Assembly (NCBI GenBank): GCA_019426215.1
Contig: CM033408.1
Coordinates: 7,133,077 to 7,197,076 of the forward strand
Direction: 5' to 3'
DNA length: 64,000 nucleotides
DNA from: Buddleja alternifolia
Lineage: Eukaryota; Streptophyta; Magnoliopsida; Lamiales; Scrophulariaceae
Shown here: piece after piece, positions 33,457 through 45,934 of the stretch
Layout of the letters: the number at the start of each line of letters is the position of its first letter
Numbering within the stretch: the first letter of the stretch is position 1
Notes under the pieces: model-generated
Told to the model about the DNA's origin: nothing
The model's database searches: none
Seen by the model: the letters and a program-made list of their open reading frames with translations, nothing else
Position numbers and translations under genes: made by a program

Positions 33457-34948
33457 ATTTAATTATTTGCCCATAGTCTTCTCCATTAAAAATTAATCAA
33501 TTGCACTTTTTTATGAAAATTTATTTATTTAAATTTTTTTATTGATAATAGATATTAATTATGATTTCAATTTCATATTTTCTAATTTTTAATATTCTAA
33601 TTTTTTAAAAAGAAATGTCTTTTAAGATAAAACCTTATTAAAGTAAAAAACATTTTATATAAAAATATTTAAAATATCAAATATTAATTATAAAATTCGT
33701 ATAATGCGTTTTATAAATTTGAATTATCTAAAACAAAAGATTTTGATAAGAAAAAGTCAATTGATCAATTCTTAACTCAAGGAATAAAGGGAAATTTAGT
33801 CCAAAAAATTGTTAATCTCAACTTTTAGATTTTTTTTGAAGGAAAAGTTTGTCGAATGGGATTTAAGATTAAAAAAATACCTTCATGGGCTTTTTTGATA
33901 AAAATTTAATTTAGGGAGATTTTAGTAATTTTTCAAAGAACAAAATAAAAACAATAATGGCTTTAGATTAAAAGCAAAACTAAGCCTATGCATAGTTATG
34001 TTTTGAGGTTGTATTTTGGTAAGATATTTGGTGAGAAATTTATTGGGAAGTTTTCGTGCTTTGTAAAGTTATGTTCGATTTTAAGATTCTGCTTTTTGTG
34101 TGTTTTTTGTGAGATAGTGTTTGATTTTATTTTCAGATGGAACTATATTTACTGTAGCATTTAAATTATTTAAGCTTTTGTTATTAACAATTAGTTCATT
34201 GTTGAAAGTTGTAGTATTATTTAGGATTTATAATAACTATTATGTAGATGAATGTATATAATTGGGTATATTTATATGAATAACAGTACATATATGCTTG
34301 TATTTTGTTATGTATAGAAATACTTATATATAATTAATCATATATATATAGAAATGTGAAATATATAGGTATGAATATACAATATACAAATATATATTAT
34401 AAATTTTTTTAAATATATAGTGAAATTAAACACAAATGTTCGACTATTATTGTTATTATATATATATATGTATAGTTTATATATATTATATATATGAGCA
34501 TGTATATTTATAGTATATATAGACACACAAATATCGACAGGGGTACACATGAGTTGAGCCTGACAAAATTGCTTTGATCGACTTAGCTTGAGTTCGATGA
34601 GCCAGAAGAAAATGACTCGAGCTCAAAATATATATATGTCTATATATAACTAAATATATCTCCATAAATATTAAATATGTAAAGAAAATTATTGAATTAT
34701 GTAGTATTATATATTATGATTAAACATGTATTAATAAACGAATGTTTATTTTGAATATTTATTTACCTGGTCCTGAGCCAGCAAGCAGAATATGTTTAAA
34801 CTCGATCTCAACGAAAAACAATTTAGACTCTAATCGAGTGTTGACAACTTGGTTCTTGTATGTGCGTGAACTCTATTATTGTGCACGTATGAGTGCACAC
34901 ATGTGTATCGGCATGTCTTTCAGGTGAAAAAGAGGGGTGCCAAAACTT
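33457..34948. other. AT-rich intergenic DNA with TA tracts
   Basis: AT-rich, with short TA microsatellites near 34330-34510. Around 34549-34630 and 34760-34850 lie ctcgagctc / gttcgatgag phrases also seen at 50515-50600, suggesting an old dispersed repeat. No gene or exon recognised. Confidence 0.5.
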
Positions 34949-36335
34949 TGGCATGATAAGTCTAATCGACTCGAATTAAACAAAAAGCAGTAAAAACACT
35001 ACTAAGTCGAGCTCCTCGAGATTCGGTCAATTGACTTCAAGATTCTCTGCTCCACTAAGTCTCAGTATTTGAAAAATGTTAATAAAAGAATGAGCTCGAC
35101 GACCCAGCAAGCAATTCCTGTTAGAGTGTATGCCCTCAAATGCCATAAAGAGGATAGATTTATAGGGCATTAACTTGTAACTAAACAATATCCTTTTATT
35201 ATATATAAGGCATTATCTTGTTGTTTTCTTATAGGCGTTTGTAAGGTGTTAATAAACAACGTAAAGTCCTAGAGTATAAGGCAAACCTTCTACTTCCTAT
35301 GGGATAGGAAGAATGGCACTAGAAGGGTTTGATCCTTATTCTCTAAATAGGATTCGCAAGTCTAAGAAAGTATTTGACTGGACATCAATACAGAACAAGG
35401 ACTTGCATGATATAAGTTTTGACAGAGAAAGTGCTAGTGGAACACTATGGGAATGATAGTGGGAACTTATGTTATAGACATATAAGTTGGACTAATATGT
35501 TTGAACACGGCTCGCATCAGTTTCATCACATGGGTATTCACTCACTGACAGTCAATGATGAAACTGATAAGTTGTGATAGGTACGCGTGAACCTTAGACC
35601 TGAGGAGCCGAGTTGAAGATGTACTTGTGACATCAAGTCTGTCATTAGAGTAGTTAGATCCAAATCACCCTTTGGTGGGATCGACCTCGAAGTGCGACTT
35701 GATGGGCAAGTAGCATTGTTAACTGATTAGCAAAATGGGATTTATTCTCTCATAAGTGAATGAGCTAAATATCCTATGCAGTCATGAATGAGTGAGGTTG
35801 AAAGTCTTTGGCCAAAGCATAAAATGACCTCGACTCATTATGAGCTAAGCATATGGTCAAGTCATGTGAGTTTGACTAAAACCATGACTCTCACTTGACT
35901 GAGATATAAGAATAAAAGGTTTATACACGTACGGTATTCACAGCGTATATGGTTTGGAATGATCCTATTCATTCGTTCTCAATTGGGATACGATGTGAGC
36001 CACGTGACTGGCTAGGTATTACTCACATCCTTTTGGTTTCCTCCCAATTGCCTTTTGAGACGAACCTAAAGATTCGCGCTTAAAGGAAGTGCAAAAAGAA
36101 AATCATGGGAAAAAGACTTGAGAGAATTTTCGGTATTGGATATCGAGATTAATTAATTAATCCATAGATGATTCTATTAATTAATTAAGTTAATGAATTA
36201 ATTAATTCCTCATGGGAATTTAATTATAATATTAACATGAATTTAATTGATTATTTAATTAATTTATTTATTAGATAAATAACATTAATTATTTAATTAA
36301 TTAATAACCAAAGCCCGAAGGCTTAAAAGCCCGTC

Positions 36336-38369
36336 CAAGTTCGTTCCTATCACTCCCTATGAGATATGGAGGAATGGGAAACCAAGTCTTAATCACATCA
36401 AGATTTGGGGATGTCCAGCTTATGTCAAAAAGACCAAAGTGGACAAGTTGGAGGCTAGATCCTTGAAGGGATATTTAGTTGGATATCCTGAGGATTCAAT
36501 GGGATACCTCTTCTACCTGCACGATGATCAAAGGATCATTGTAGCTTTACAAGCCTACTTTCTTGAAGATGAGTTCATTCAAGAAGGAGGAGCGGGTAGA
36601 AAGATTGTTCTAGAAGAACAAAATGAGACTCCAGTGGATACATCTGCACAGGAAGTGAGAACCGAACCTTCTGTAACACAACCACAACCACGAAGATCAA
36701 ATAGAGTACCTCAACTGCCTGAGAGGTACGGATATCTAGTACAGAGGGAGTTGGATCTTCATTCTATATTAGAGGAGGATCATGGAGATGATCCCTCCAC
36801 TTTTGATCAAGCAATGGTGGATGTGGATGCTACTAGATGGCGTGAAGCTATGCAAACTGAGATCGATTCGATGCATGCAAACCAAGTCTGGAAACTTGTG
36901 GACCAACCTGAAGGGGTAAAACCAATCAATCGGGTGCAAATAGATCTACAAGAGAAAGATTGGTGTTGATGGCAAGGTTGACACCTACAAAGCCAGGCTA
37001 GTGGCGAAAGGGTATAGTCAAAAAGAAGGAATTGACTACCAAGAAGCCTTTTCTCCAGTGGCTATGATCAAATCTATAAGGATTCTACTTGCAATAGCCG
37101 CACACCTAGACTATGAAATATGGCAAATGGATGTCAAAACTGCTTTCCTAAATGGATTCCTAGAAGAGGATATCTATATGGAATAGCCTAAAGGTTTTGT
37201 ATCCGAGGAGCATACTCATAAGGTGTGTAAGCTTGAGAGATCCATTTATGGACTCAAGCAAGGGTCCCATAGCTGGAATTTACGTTTTGATGAGGCTGTC
37301 AAAGGATTTGACTTCATCAAGAACGAAGACGAGCCATGTGTTTACAAGAAGGTTAGTGGGAGCAAGATAATATTCCTTGTATTATATGTAGATGACATAT
37401 TACTCATGGGGAATGATATAGGAATGCTCACCACTGTAAAGAAGTGGCTTTCGAGTACTTTCTCCATGAAAGACTTGGGAGAGGCAACTTATATTCTAGG
37501 GATTCCAATCTACAGAGATCGAACACATAGAATGATAGGGCTCTCTCAAGCCTTTTACTTAGAAAAGGTCCTAAAGAGATATAGGATGGAGGATTCTAAG
37601 AAAGGGTTCCTGCCAATGAGGCATGGGATACATCTCTCAAAAACTATGTGTCCTCAAAGTGAGGAAGATAGAAAGGAAATGAGCATTATACCCTATGCAT
37701 CAGCAGTGGGTAGCCTGATGTACGCAATGATGTACTAGACCTGACATTGCTTATTCGGTAAGCGTTATTAGTCGATTTTAAGCAAACCCAGGCAAGGAAC
37801 ATTGGATAGCTGTGAAGAATATCCTAAAGTATCTGAAGAGAACCAAGGATATGATTCTCATCTATGGGAGTGGTAGCTTGAGAGTGGACGGGTACACTGA
37901 TTCAGATTTTCAATCTGATGTTGATGACCGGAAATCCACCTCAGGATTCGTATTCACCCTCAATGGTGGGGCGGTAACTTTGAAAAGTTCCAAGCAAAGC
38001 ACAACCATGGACTCCACTACAGAGGCTGAATACATAGCTGCCTCTGAGGCAGCTAAAGAGGCTGTTTGGATAAGGAAGTTCATAGAAGAACTTCAACTGG
38101 TTCCTAGCATAAAGCTCTCGTTGCCACTTTATTGTGACAACACTGGAGCAATAGTGCAAGCAAAGGAACCTAGGTCTCACAACAAGTCCAAAGACATCGG
38201 GAGAAGATATCACATCATAAGAGAGATCGTTGTACGAGGAGAAATATCTGTTCAGAAAATAGCCTCAGCTGACAATGTCGCTGATCCATTGACCAAGCCA
38301 TTGGCACATGCGGTGCTAGAAAAACATCTCGAAGGGATGGGTATTAAATACCATAGCAAATGGCATTGA
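36336..38369 (+). pseudogene. Copia pol remnant: integrase end, reverse transcriptase, RNase H
   Basis: The frame opens with YEIWRNGKPSLNHIKIWGCP (integrase C-terminal side). A reverse transcriptase follows (QMDVKTAFLNGFLEEDIYME, YGLKQG, LYVDDILLMGND, with the YVDD active site intact), and then RNase H (GYTDSDF, STTEAEYIAASEA, YCDN). Breaks: a frame change near 36960, a stop at 37184 (amber in place of Gln before PKGF), and further stops/frame changes at 37735-37780. It ends at 38369 just before the PPT. Sequence phrases such as KKGFLPM(R)HGI match the BARE/Angela lineage. It cannot make a full polyprotein. Confidence 0.92.
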
Positions 38370-38384
38370 GTGCAAGTGGGAGAT

Positions 38385-39960
38385 TGTTACAGTGTATGCC
38401 CTCAAATGCCATAAAGAGGATAGATTTATAGGGCATTAACTTGTAACTAAACAATATCCTTTTATTATATATAAGGCATTATCTTGTTGTTTTCTTATAG
38501 GCATTTGTAAGGTGTTAATAAACAACGTAAAGTCCTTGAGTATAAGGCAAACCTTCTACTTCCTATGGAATAGGAAGAATGGCACTAGAAGAGTTTGATC
38601 CTTATTCTCTAAATAGGGTTCGCAAGTCTAAAAAAGTATTTGATTGGACATCAATACAGAAAAAGGACTTGTATGATATAAGTTTTGACAGAGAAAGTGC
38701 CAGTTGAACACTATGGGAATGATAGTGGGAACTTATGTCATGGACATATAAGTTGGAGTAATATGTCCGAACACGGCTCGCATCAGTTTCATCACATGGG
38801 TATTCACTCATTGACAGTTAATGATGAAACTGATATGTTATGATAGGTACGCATGAACCTTAGACCTGAGGAGTCGAGTTGAAGATGTACTTGTGACATT
38901 AAGTCTGTCATTAGAGTAGTTAGATCCAAATCACCCTTTGGTGGGATCGACCTGGAAGTGCGACTTGATGGGCAAGTAGCATTGTTAACTGATTAGCAAA
39001 ATGGGATTTATTTTCTCATAAGTGAATGAGCTAAATATCCTATGCAGTCATGAATGAGTGAGGTTAAAAGTCTTTGGCCAAAGTATAAAATGACCTCGAC
39101 TCATTATGAGCTAAGCATATGGTCAAGTCATGTGAGTTTGACTAAAACCATGACTCTCACTTGACTGGGATATAAGAATAAAAGGTTTATACACATACGG
39201 TATTCACAGCGTATATGGTTTGGAATGATCCTATTAATTCGTTCTCAATTGGGATACGATGTGAGCCACGTGACTGGCTAGGTGTTACTCACATCCTTTT
39301 GGTTTTCTCCCAATTGCCTTTTGAGACGAACCTAAAGAGTCGTGCTTAAAGGAAGTGCAAAAAGAAAATCATGGGAAAAAGACTTGAGAGAATTTTCGGT
39401 ATTGGATATCGAGATTAATTAATTCCTCATGGGAATTTAATTATAATATTAACATGAATTTAATTGATTATTTAATTAATTTATTTATTGGATAAATAAT
39501 ATTAATTATTTAATTAATTAATAACCAAAACCCGAAGGGTTAAAAACCCACAATTGGACGTCCAAAGTGGATGCCCATATGGGGCTTATGAAGGCTAGGT
39601 TATTGTTTTCTATTGTAGTATATATATACTACTTAGTGAAAAAAATAACTAGGTCAAGAGAATTAACTTACAAACTTTCTCTCCAAGTCAAACTTTCCTC
39701 CCTTTCTCTCTCACACTAGCCGTCCATCAAGGTGAAGAAGAAGGAGATTTTTGTTTTTGACTCCGGCGTGGCAATTTAGAGACAGCGACGAATTTGCTGT
39801 TCAAGAAAGGATTGCATAGCTGGTTCAGATTTCAACATACGCGAGAACGGTAATTAATTTCGTAAAACCCAATTTAAATACGAGAAATAGAGATGAACCA
39901 CTGGGATTAAACTTATAATTCTTTCACTGCGTTTTTGTTTTTATGCAATTTTTCCCAACA
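38385..39960 (+). repeat. 3' LTR of the Angela/BARE-like Copia
   Basis: 1576 bp. The first 1.15 kb is nearly identical to 35119-36310, apart from a 43-bp duplication of a taattaat-rich stretch present only in the 5' copy (about 36150-36200). The high similarity indicates recent insertion. Confidence 0.9.
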
Positions 39961-41569
39961 ATTCCATCACTCATCTAGTCGGATCAAAGCAAGCAACAAA
40001 ATAATATTTTAGCTTTCTCAAGAGTATACAGTAAAGTTACACATAATTTTCACGAGAAATTCATTTTAAAGGAATAATATTTGAATTTTCTCTAGAGTAC
40101 ATAATAAAGTTACACATAAATTTAAAGAGAAAGTCATTTTGAAATAATAGAATTTGGATAAATCAATTTCAAAGTAATGTCAAATTTCCACATATAATTC
40201 ACCAAGTAAAAACCAACACATAAGACAACCATGGTCAGGAACAGGTTTTACCCCCCGTCTTAGGTCCTGGTGCAAGCATAACCCTCCTTACTCGGTCCTG
40301 CTATAGGCACAACCCCCCTAAATTGGATCCTAGTATAGACATAACCTCCTATGTTGGGTCACTGACCAACCCTAAAACCCTTGGTTGCCCATCTCCTATT
40401 CCGGAATAGTCAATGATGTAATGGTCTAAACAATGAGTTTTAAAAACCACTTCCACAATAATCCTATTTACAAAACCCCATACCAATCACATACAAAAAT
40501 CACATTTTGCACTTTTTAAATCCAAGTTCAAGAGACTCAAATCATTCATGTTTCCAAATATATACATATATACACTTGCACGATCCAAGTTATGAAAATC
40601 ACACACGCACCCCAAAATACTACATGATGCGGTTTGAAATTACACCAAGAAAGATCATGAAATTCAAACATGATTCTATATTTATGATTTATGGGAAATA
40701 CTAAGAGTAATAAAGACAAATAACTAATGTCGAACATAAGGAATGGAAAAGAAGAAGTGGTTTATTATTTTCGATGTTCTTGAGAGAAAATACAGAGATA
40801 TCGATTTTTTGTATTTCTAGAAAGCGTAAAAAATACATAAGAGAGGATTACACATATTTATAAGGCCTTATTGGCCGGGTTCCCACTAGGAAATGGTCAC
40901 TTTGACCGATTTCTTGATATTAGGGGATATGAGGATCATATCCCCTATCTTAGGAGATATTGGGTGGGATCTGATATGATTTGATCTGATCTAGTCTCCA
41001 GTCTTCTTCCAGCTAGTCTTCCACGTGTCCGATGTAGGTATCTCTCCTCCTTGTCATGAGCTATCTCCCTTGACTATCTAATAAACTTTCTCCTCCGTCT
41101 TCCAACTCGAGCCGGATTGCTACATGTTTTCTCTGCTTCTTGAAACCAAATAATATAACGGAAAATCCCTGCCACATCACAAGTCTCCCTACTCTTGAGT
41201 GTTCGAAAGAATTTCAAAGTCTTGAGAGTATAATTATTTTGTGGTTGCTGATGAGCTTTGCTTTAAGGCTGTTGATGTGCTTTGCTTTAAGGCTACTGAC
41301 AAGCTTTACTTTGAGGCTACTAATGAGCTTTACCTTGATTGCAGCTAGCCCACATCCCCGGGGCCTTTGTATAGTATGCCTACACACTTTTTTGTAAAGC
41401 TTTACGTTCTCTTGTAGACTTTACCTGATTACCTGCACATGTAATTTATGCCCAAATTTTTCTCGGGGCCTCTTGAGTGCTTGGTGCTTTACAAGGCTTC
41501 CTCCTCCTCCTTTTTTTTTTCTTTTTGTTTTTTTATTACTATTATTTTATCTTATTTGGTTGCTGGCAA

Positions 41570-41800
41570 GGCTTTTCTTGGTACTTGGTATTTTACAAGG
41601 AATTTTTGGTGCTTGCGTGTTCCCAAGGCATTTTTGGTGCTTGGTGTTCCACAAGGCTTTTTTGGTGCTTGCGTGTTCGCAAGGCTTTTAGTGCTTAGTG
41701 TTTCATAAGACTTTTTTGGTGCTTGGTGTTTCACAAGGCTTTTTTGGTGCTTGGTATTTCACAAGGCTTATTTGGTGCTTGCGTGTTTGCAAGGCTTCTG
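41570..41800. repeat. 28-bp tandem repeat, about 8 copies
   Basis: Unit aaggcttttttggtgcttg plus gtgtttcac, with variation cttgcgtgttcgc / cttggtgttccac alternating. It lies in the 3' non-coding part of the gag-only element. Confidence 0.85.
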
Positions 41801-41867
41801 CCTGGTTTTCCTTAGGGCTTCTTGCATATTTTCAATAATAAATGCTTGGTTTTTCACAGGGCCTTCT

Positions 41868-42092
41868 TTTTAGAACCCGACATTTCACTCTCGGGTTGCC
41901 CAGCCTTTCGCACATAGGACTTCTGTTTTTAGAACCCGGCATTTCGCTCTCGGGTTGCGCGGCCTTTCGCGCGGGACTTTTGTTTTTAGAACCCGACATT
42001 TCGCTCTCGGGTTGCCTGGTCTTTCGCACACAGGACTTTTATATTTAGAACCCGACATTTCGCTCTTGGGTTGCCCGGCCTTTCGCACACAG
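41868..42092. repeat. 57-60-bp tandem repeat, nearly 4 copies
   Basis: Unit gggttgcc(c)ggcctttcgc...ttagaacccgacatttcgctctc. Also in the 3' non-coding part of the gag-only element. Open frames on both strands follow the repeat period and are not taken as genes. Confidence 0.85.
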
Positions 42093-42615
42093 AACTTTTA
42101 TTTTATTTTTATTTTCAATGTATTTCATGTATGAGTATGCATTCATGCATGAATATGTAAGGATGCTCGAGTAGAAGTACATCCTATAGTTTTGATAACG
42201 ATATATAGAACTTGAGACTAAGCATTCACCTAGTCATATAGGCTGTAGTTAAATAGATAAAGAAACTTCCATATTGCACATATAGATAGTAGACAAGAAA
42301 CAATACCAATAATGAAAAATTGAACTAACACATTTAAACATCGAGAAGGAAACAAACAGAATTCAAAATCCTAGCACGAATTAAAGCAACTAGACAGAAA
42401 AAGGAACAACTGACTAAGAAAGCGATAAAATGACTATTTTTTTTTTTTAAAAGAATCTTCCTCATTTCTCTTAGAGCTAGGCGTGCTCATGGATCTAGAA
42501 GGGAGCTTTCTAGAGGGCATGGTTGCTGTTCCCTGTCCTGCCTCTTATCTTTATCACGATACCTTACTGGCAATGGGCTTCTTTTGAACAACCCAGTGCT
42601 CTTCTCGTGGTCCCG

Positions 42616-44348
42616 TCAGATAAGCTCCTGCAGGTATCCACTTTTGATCAAACGCTCTATCTCACCCAGCAGGTGTCGGCATGTGTTAGTATCATGCCCA
42701 TAATCCTTGTGGAGCTGGCAATATTTGTCAGATTTGGAATTGGCAGGTCCAGTATAAGTAGTTCGTGGCCACCTTAGGAGGTTCTCATGTTCTACCATTC
42801 TAAATGCTTGGGCGGGGGTAAATGTCAAAGGCGTATGTTGACTACTACGGTAATCGCCTCTGGGTCTATCCGGAGAAGGCCCTGATTCCATCTCGGCATC
42901 CTCTTCATCTTGGTTCACTGTAGTGGCTTCATTCCTTTTCATCTGAGTGGCCTCCTCCATATTCACGTACTTTTTCGCCCTAGTTAACAAGTTATCGAAA
43001 CTAATAGGGGGCTTGTTAGCAAGGGACCTAAAGAATTTTCTATCTCTTAGCCCTTGAGCAAATGCATTGCTTAATACATCGGCGTTGGCTGAAGGTACTT
43101 CTAGTGCCGAAACATTAAACCTTTGTATGTACCCTCGCAGAGGCTTCGTGACTCCTAGTTTCATATTAAATAAACTGAGGGATGTCTTTTAGTATTTCTT
43201 ATGACTAGAGAACTGATGCAGGAAAAACGAACTAAACTCCTTGAAAGAGTGAATGGAATTAGGGGTAAGCTAATTAAACCACTGCCGGGCAGCCCGAGTT
43301 AAGGTAGTAAGAAATACTCGGCACTTTACTCCATCAGAGTATTGGTGTAGCAGAGCACTATCTTCAAATTTCCACAAGTGCTCAGTTGGATCAAATAAAC
43401 CGTCATGACACATTAGGTGCGCGGAAATTATTGGGCAATTCATCAGCTAGTATCCTTGGGCCAAAAGGAACTCCTCTTGGAGGGTCAGGAGCAACCACTC
43501 CCATGCGCTGCCTTATCCTCCTCATTTCTTCTTGCATATCTTTAATTTTTTCCATTACATTGGCCCGGGGCAAGCCAGTCGCCTCCCCCTCAAGATGTCC
43601 TTGTCTCGGAAGGCCAGTGGTAGTTTCGAATACATTCGCCCCTACAATCGCAGGATGTCCTCCTCCCTGGTAGATAACTAGAGATCTGCAGTCATTCCCG
43701 TGGGTACGGGTTGTAGTCAGTGGCGAAGCAAATGAGGTGGCATGTAGAGGGAACGTTGTTCCCAAGATAGCTGATGGCAAAGCTATCAAGATAGCCGATG
43801 GGAAAGTCATCGGGACACCTGATGGGAAAGTTGTCAGGATAGCCAGTGGGAAAGTCGCCAGGACACCTGATGGGAAAATTGTCGGGATAGCCGATGGGAA
43901 AGTCGTCTGGACACCTGATGGGAAAGTTGTCAGGATAGCCGATGGAAAAGTCACCGGGACACCTGATGGGAAAGTTGTTGGGATAGATCCTGGAGTATAA
44001 GCAGTCGGATGGCCCGCACTGATAAAAACTGGAGTTGCATAGGGAGTTACCAAGCATCCCCACTGGTCTACTATTGAGGGAGCATTCCCTACAGGTAGCG
44101 TGTTGAGCAAATTGAAATGAGGTGCTCCCGGAGCTCCTCTTTCATGTGGCAGTCTCCCATTCTCGCTGGGTAAAGCTTGCCAGAGGCCCCGAGGAGGGAT
44201 AATCCCCAGGTGTTGGGCACGGTTCTAAACTCACAGTGACTGGGGGCCTAGTTTCTTGTCTCCTCATATACGCTATTGGATGAGTCCCAATCCTAAACCC
44301 TTGAGGAGGAGGTGGGGGAGGAAGCCGAGAGTCTCCCCTTGCTTGCAA
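42616..44348 (-). pseudogene. Gag of the Tat-like element, broken
   Basis: The minus strand shows three blocks: 44348-44142 (N-terminal, proline-rich), 44110-43403 (repeat-rich, ending RGVPFGPRILADELP), and 43164-42616. Between the last two, frames read YSDGVKCRVFLTTL and QWFNWL, the gag capsid phrases. The last block has LRGYIQRFNVSALEVPSANA, FDNLLTRAKKYVNMEEA and KYCQLHKDYGHDTNTCRHLL, all typical of Tat-type gag with a zinc-knuckle-like end. Frameshifts near 43400 and a stop near 43180 break it. Gag would form the particle. No protease or pol follows. Confidence 0.85.
43770..43990. repeat. 48-bp coding minisatellite in the gag gene
   Basis: About 4.5 copies of ggatagccgatgggaaagt plus cg(t/c)c(g/t)ggacacctgatgggaaagttgtca. 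Each is itself two 24-bp half-units. On the coding strand it gives a repeated FPSGV..TFPSAI pattern, a hydrophobic/proline repeat not usual for gag. Confidence 0.85.
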
Positions 44349-45576
44349 GTCAACGGTTTGGGATCCATTTCCGGTGGATCCCGAGATGGATAATGACGCT
44401 GGTGCAGGTAGGGCCGCGCCCGATGTTGTTCCTAACAGTGGATTTGCAATACTTTCTTCAATTCATGGAGTTCCTTCAGTGGTCGACATTGCCTTTTACT
44501 ATCGGTTGAATTCGGTCAAATCAAGCAATTCTGCGTAGTTCTGAAAAAAAATCCTATCTAAAGCTACCGGCCTCCGTTCTCTACGAATCTTATATGGATG
44601 GAGAGCCAAGATAAAGACCTACAAATACGGTGAGGACGTCCACAGCTAATTCAGAAGTATAAGGACCCAAAAATATTCATGAACATTCAGCAGTGTTCGG
44701 CCAAGGACTGTGCTGCGCAACGACGGCGCCACTTGATGCCGTTCGAAATTAAACCAAGAAAGGTCGTGAAATTCAAACACGATTCTATATTTATGATTTA
44801 TGGAAAATACTAAGAGTAATAAAGACAAATAACTAATGTGGAACATAAGGAATGGAAAAGAGGAAGTGTTTTTTTAATTTCGATGTTCTTGATAGAAAAT
44901 ACAGAGATATCGATTTTTTGAATTTCTAGAAAACATAAAAAATACATAAGAGAGGATTACATATATTTATAAGGCCTTATTGGCCGAGTGCCCACTAGGA
45001 AATGGTCACTTTGACCGATTCTTGATATTAGGGGTTATGAGGATCATATCCCCTATCTTAGGAGATATCGGTTGGGATCCAATACGATTTGATCTGATCC
45101 AATCTCCAATCTTCTTCCAGCTAGTCCTCCACGTGTCCGACGTAGGTATCTCTCCTCCTTGTCATGAGCTATCTCCCTTGACTATCCAATAAACTTTCTC
45201 CTCTGTCTTCCAACTCGAGCCGAATTACCACATGTTTTCTCTGCTTCTTGAAATCAAATAATATAACAGAAAATCTCAGCCACATCACTACATATATAAT
45301 TTTATATAAATAGAAGAGTGAAGAGTCACTTACCTATGAAATCACGAACTTGTGCTACTTAAGATACTCTCGAAATATTTTCTTCGACAAATCTGATAAA
45401 CTAATGGAATATACTCACCTTCACAGTGTCAAATTCTCTCTTCATCAATTAATCAAAAGATCTTCGATTAATCCGTCAAGATATGGATGTAAACAAGGTT
45501 AAGAATTTGTTGCACAAATTTCTGGTATACTTATCATAAAATCAGTTCCTTCCTCTTTTTTCTTTTGTTGAATTTT

Positions 45577-45580
<4 letters not shown>

Positions 45581-45639
<59 letters not shown>
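45581..45639. repeat. CT microsatellite in the Tekay 3' LTR
   Basis: An uninterrupted CT run of nearly 60 bp. The other LTR has only about 30 bp of interrupted CT (51718-51748), so the tract expanded after insertion. Arg-Glu repeat frames on the minus strand are artefacts of it. Confidence 0.95.
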
Positions 45640-45642
<3 letters not shown>

Positions 45643-45934
45643 TCTTCTGTCTCTTGGTTGCACGTCCTCTCTATTCCGTGATCTGAGCCGATTACTCTCC
45701 GTATCGTGGCATGCATAAACTAGGGTTTTAAGACTATATAATATTGAGTATTGAAGTTTAACTAAATCGCAATATGGCCCCACTTTATCTTATAATCACA
45801 TATTCCCCACTTAACATTTATTATTGGCCACTCTCTGTCTAGTTGAAATTTTATGTACCAATTAATATCTCTAGAAACTATAAGTTCCACAGAAATTTCA
45901 CTTAAATATCTTATCGAAAGTGCCAGGTATTACA

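Larger units (their letters stand above)
35119..39960 (+). mobile_element. Copia element (Angela/BARE-like), internally deleted
   Basis: LTRs begin TGTTA(G/C)AGTGTATGCCCTC (35119 and 38385) and the 3' LTR ends TTTTTCCCAACA (39960). The duplication attcc flanks exactly (35114-35118 and 39961-39965). The PPT gcaagtgggagat precedes the 3' LTR. The 3' LTR is 1576 bp, but the 5' LTR is cut at about 36335 and runs straight into the end of the integrase region, so the LTR end, PBS, gag, protease and most of integrase are deleted. Confidence 0.9.
40625..45287 (-). mobile_element. Gag-only Tat-like Gypsy element (TR-GAG type)
   Basis: LTRs of 555 and 554 bp (40625-41179 and 44734-45287) read TGATG(T/C)...CATCA. 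The duplication ctaca is exact (40620-40624 and 45288-45292). On the minus strand the 5' LTR (right) is followed by a PBS-like TGGCGCCGTCGTTG, and the PPT AGAGTAGGGAGACTTG lies at about 41180-41195. The interior encodes only gag; the rest is three families of tandem repeats. Confidence 0.88.

Noticed and set aside
41448..42088. Several overlapping frames with Phe/Leu- or Ser/Lys-rich repeats
   Set aside because: All follow the 28-bp and 57-60-bp tandem repeats on both strands; none resembles a protein family.
45499..45783. Arg-Glu repeat protein on the minus strand
   Set aside because: Produced by the CT microsatellite within an LTR.
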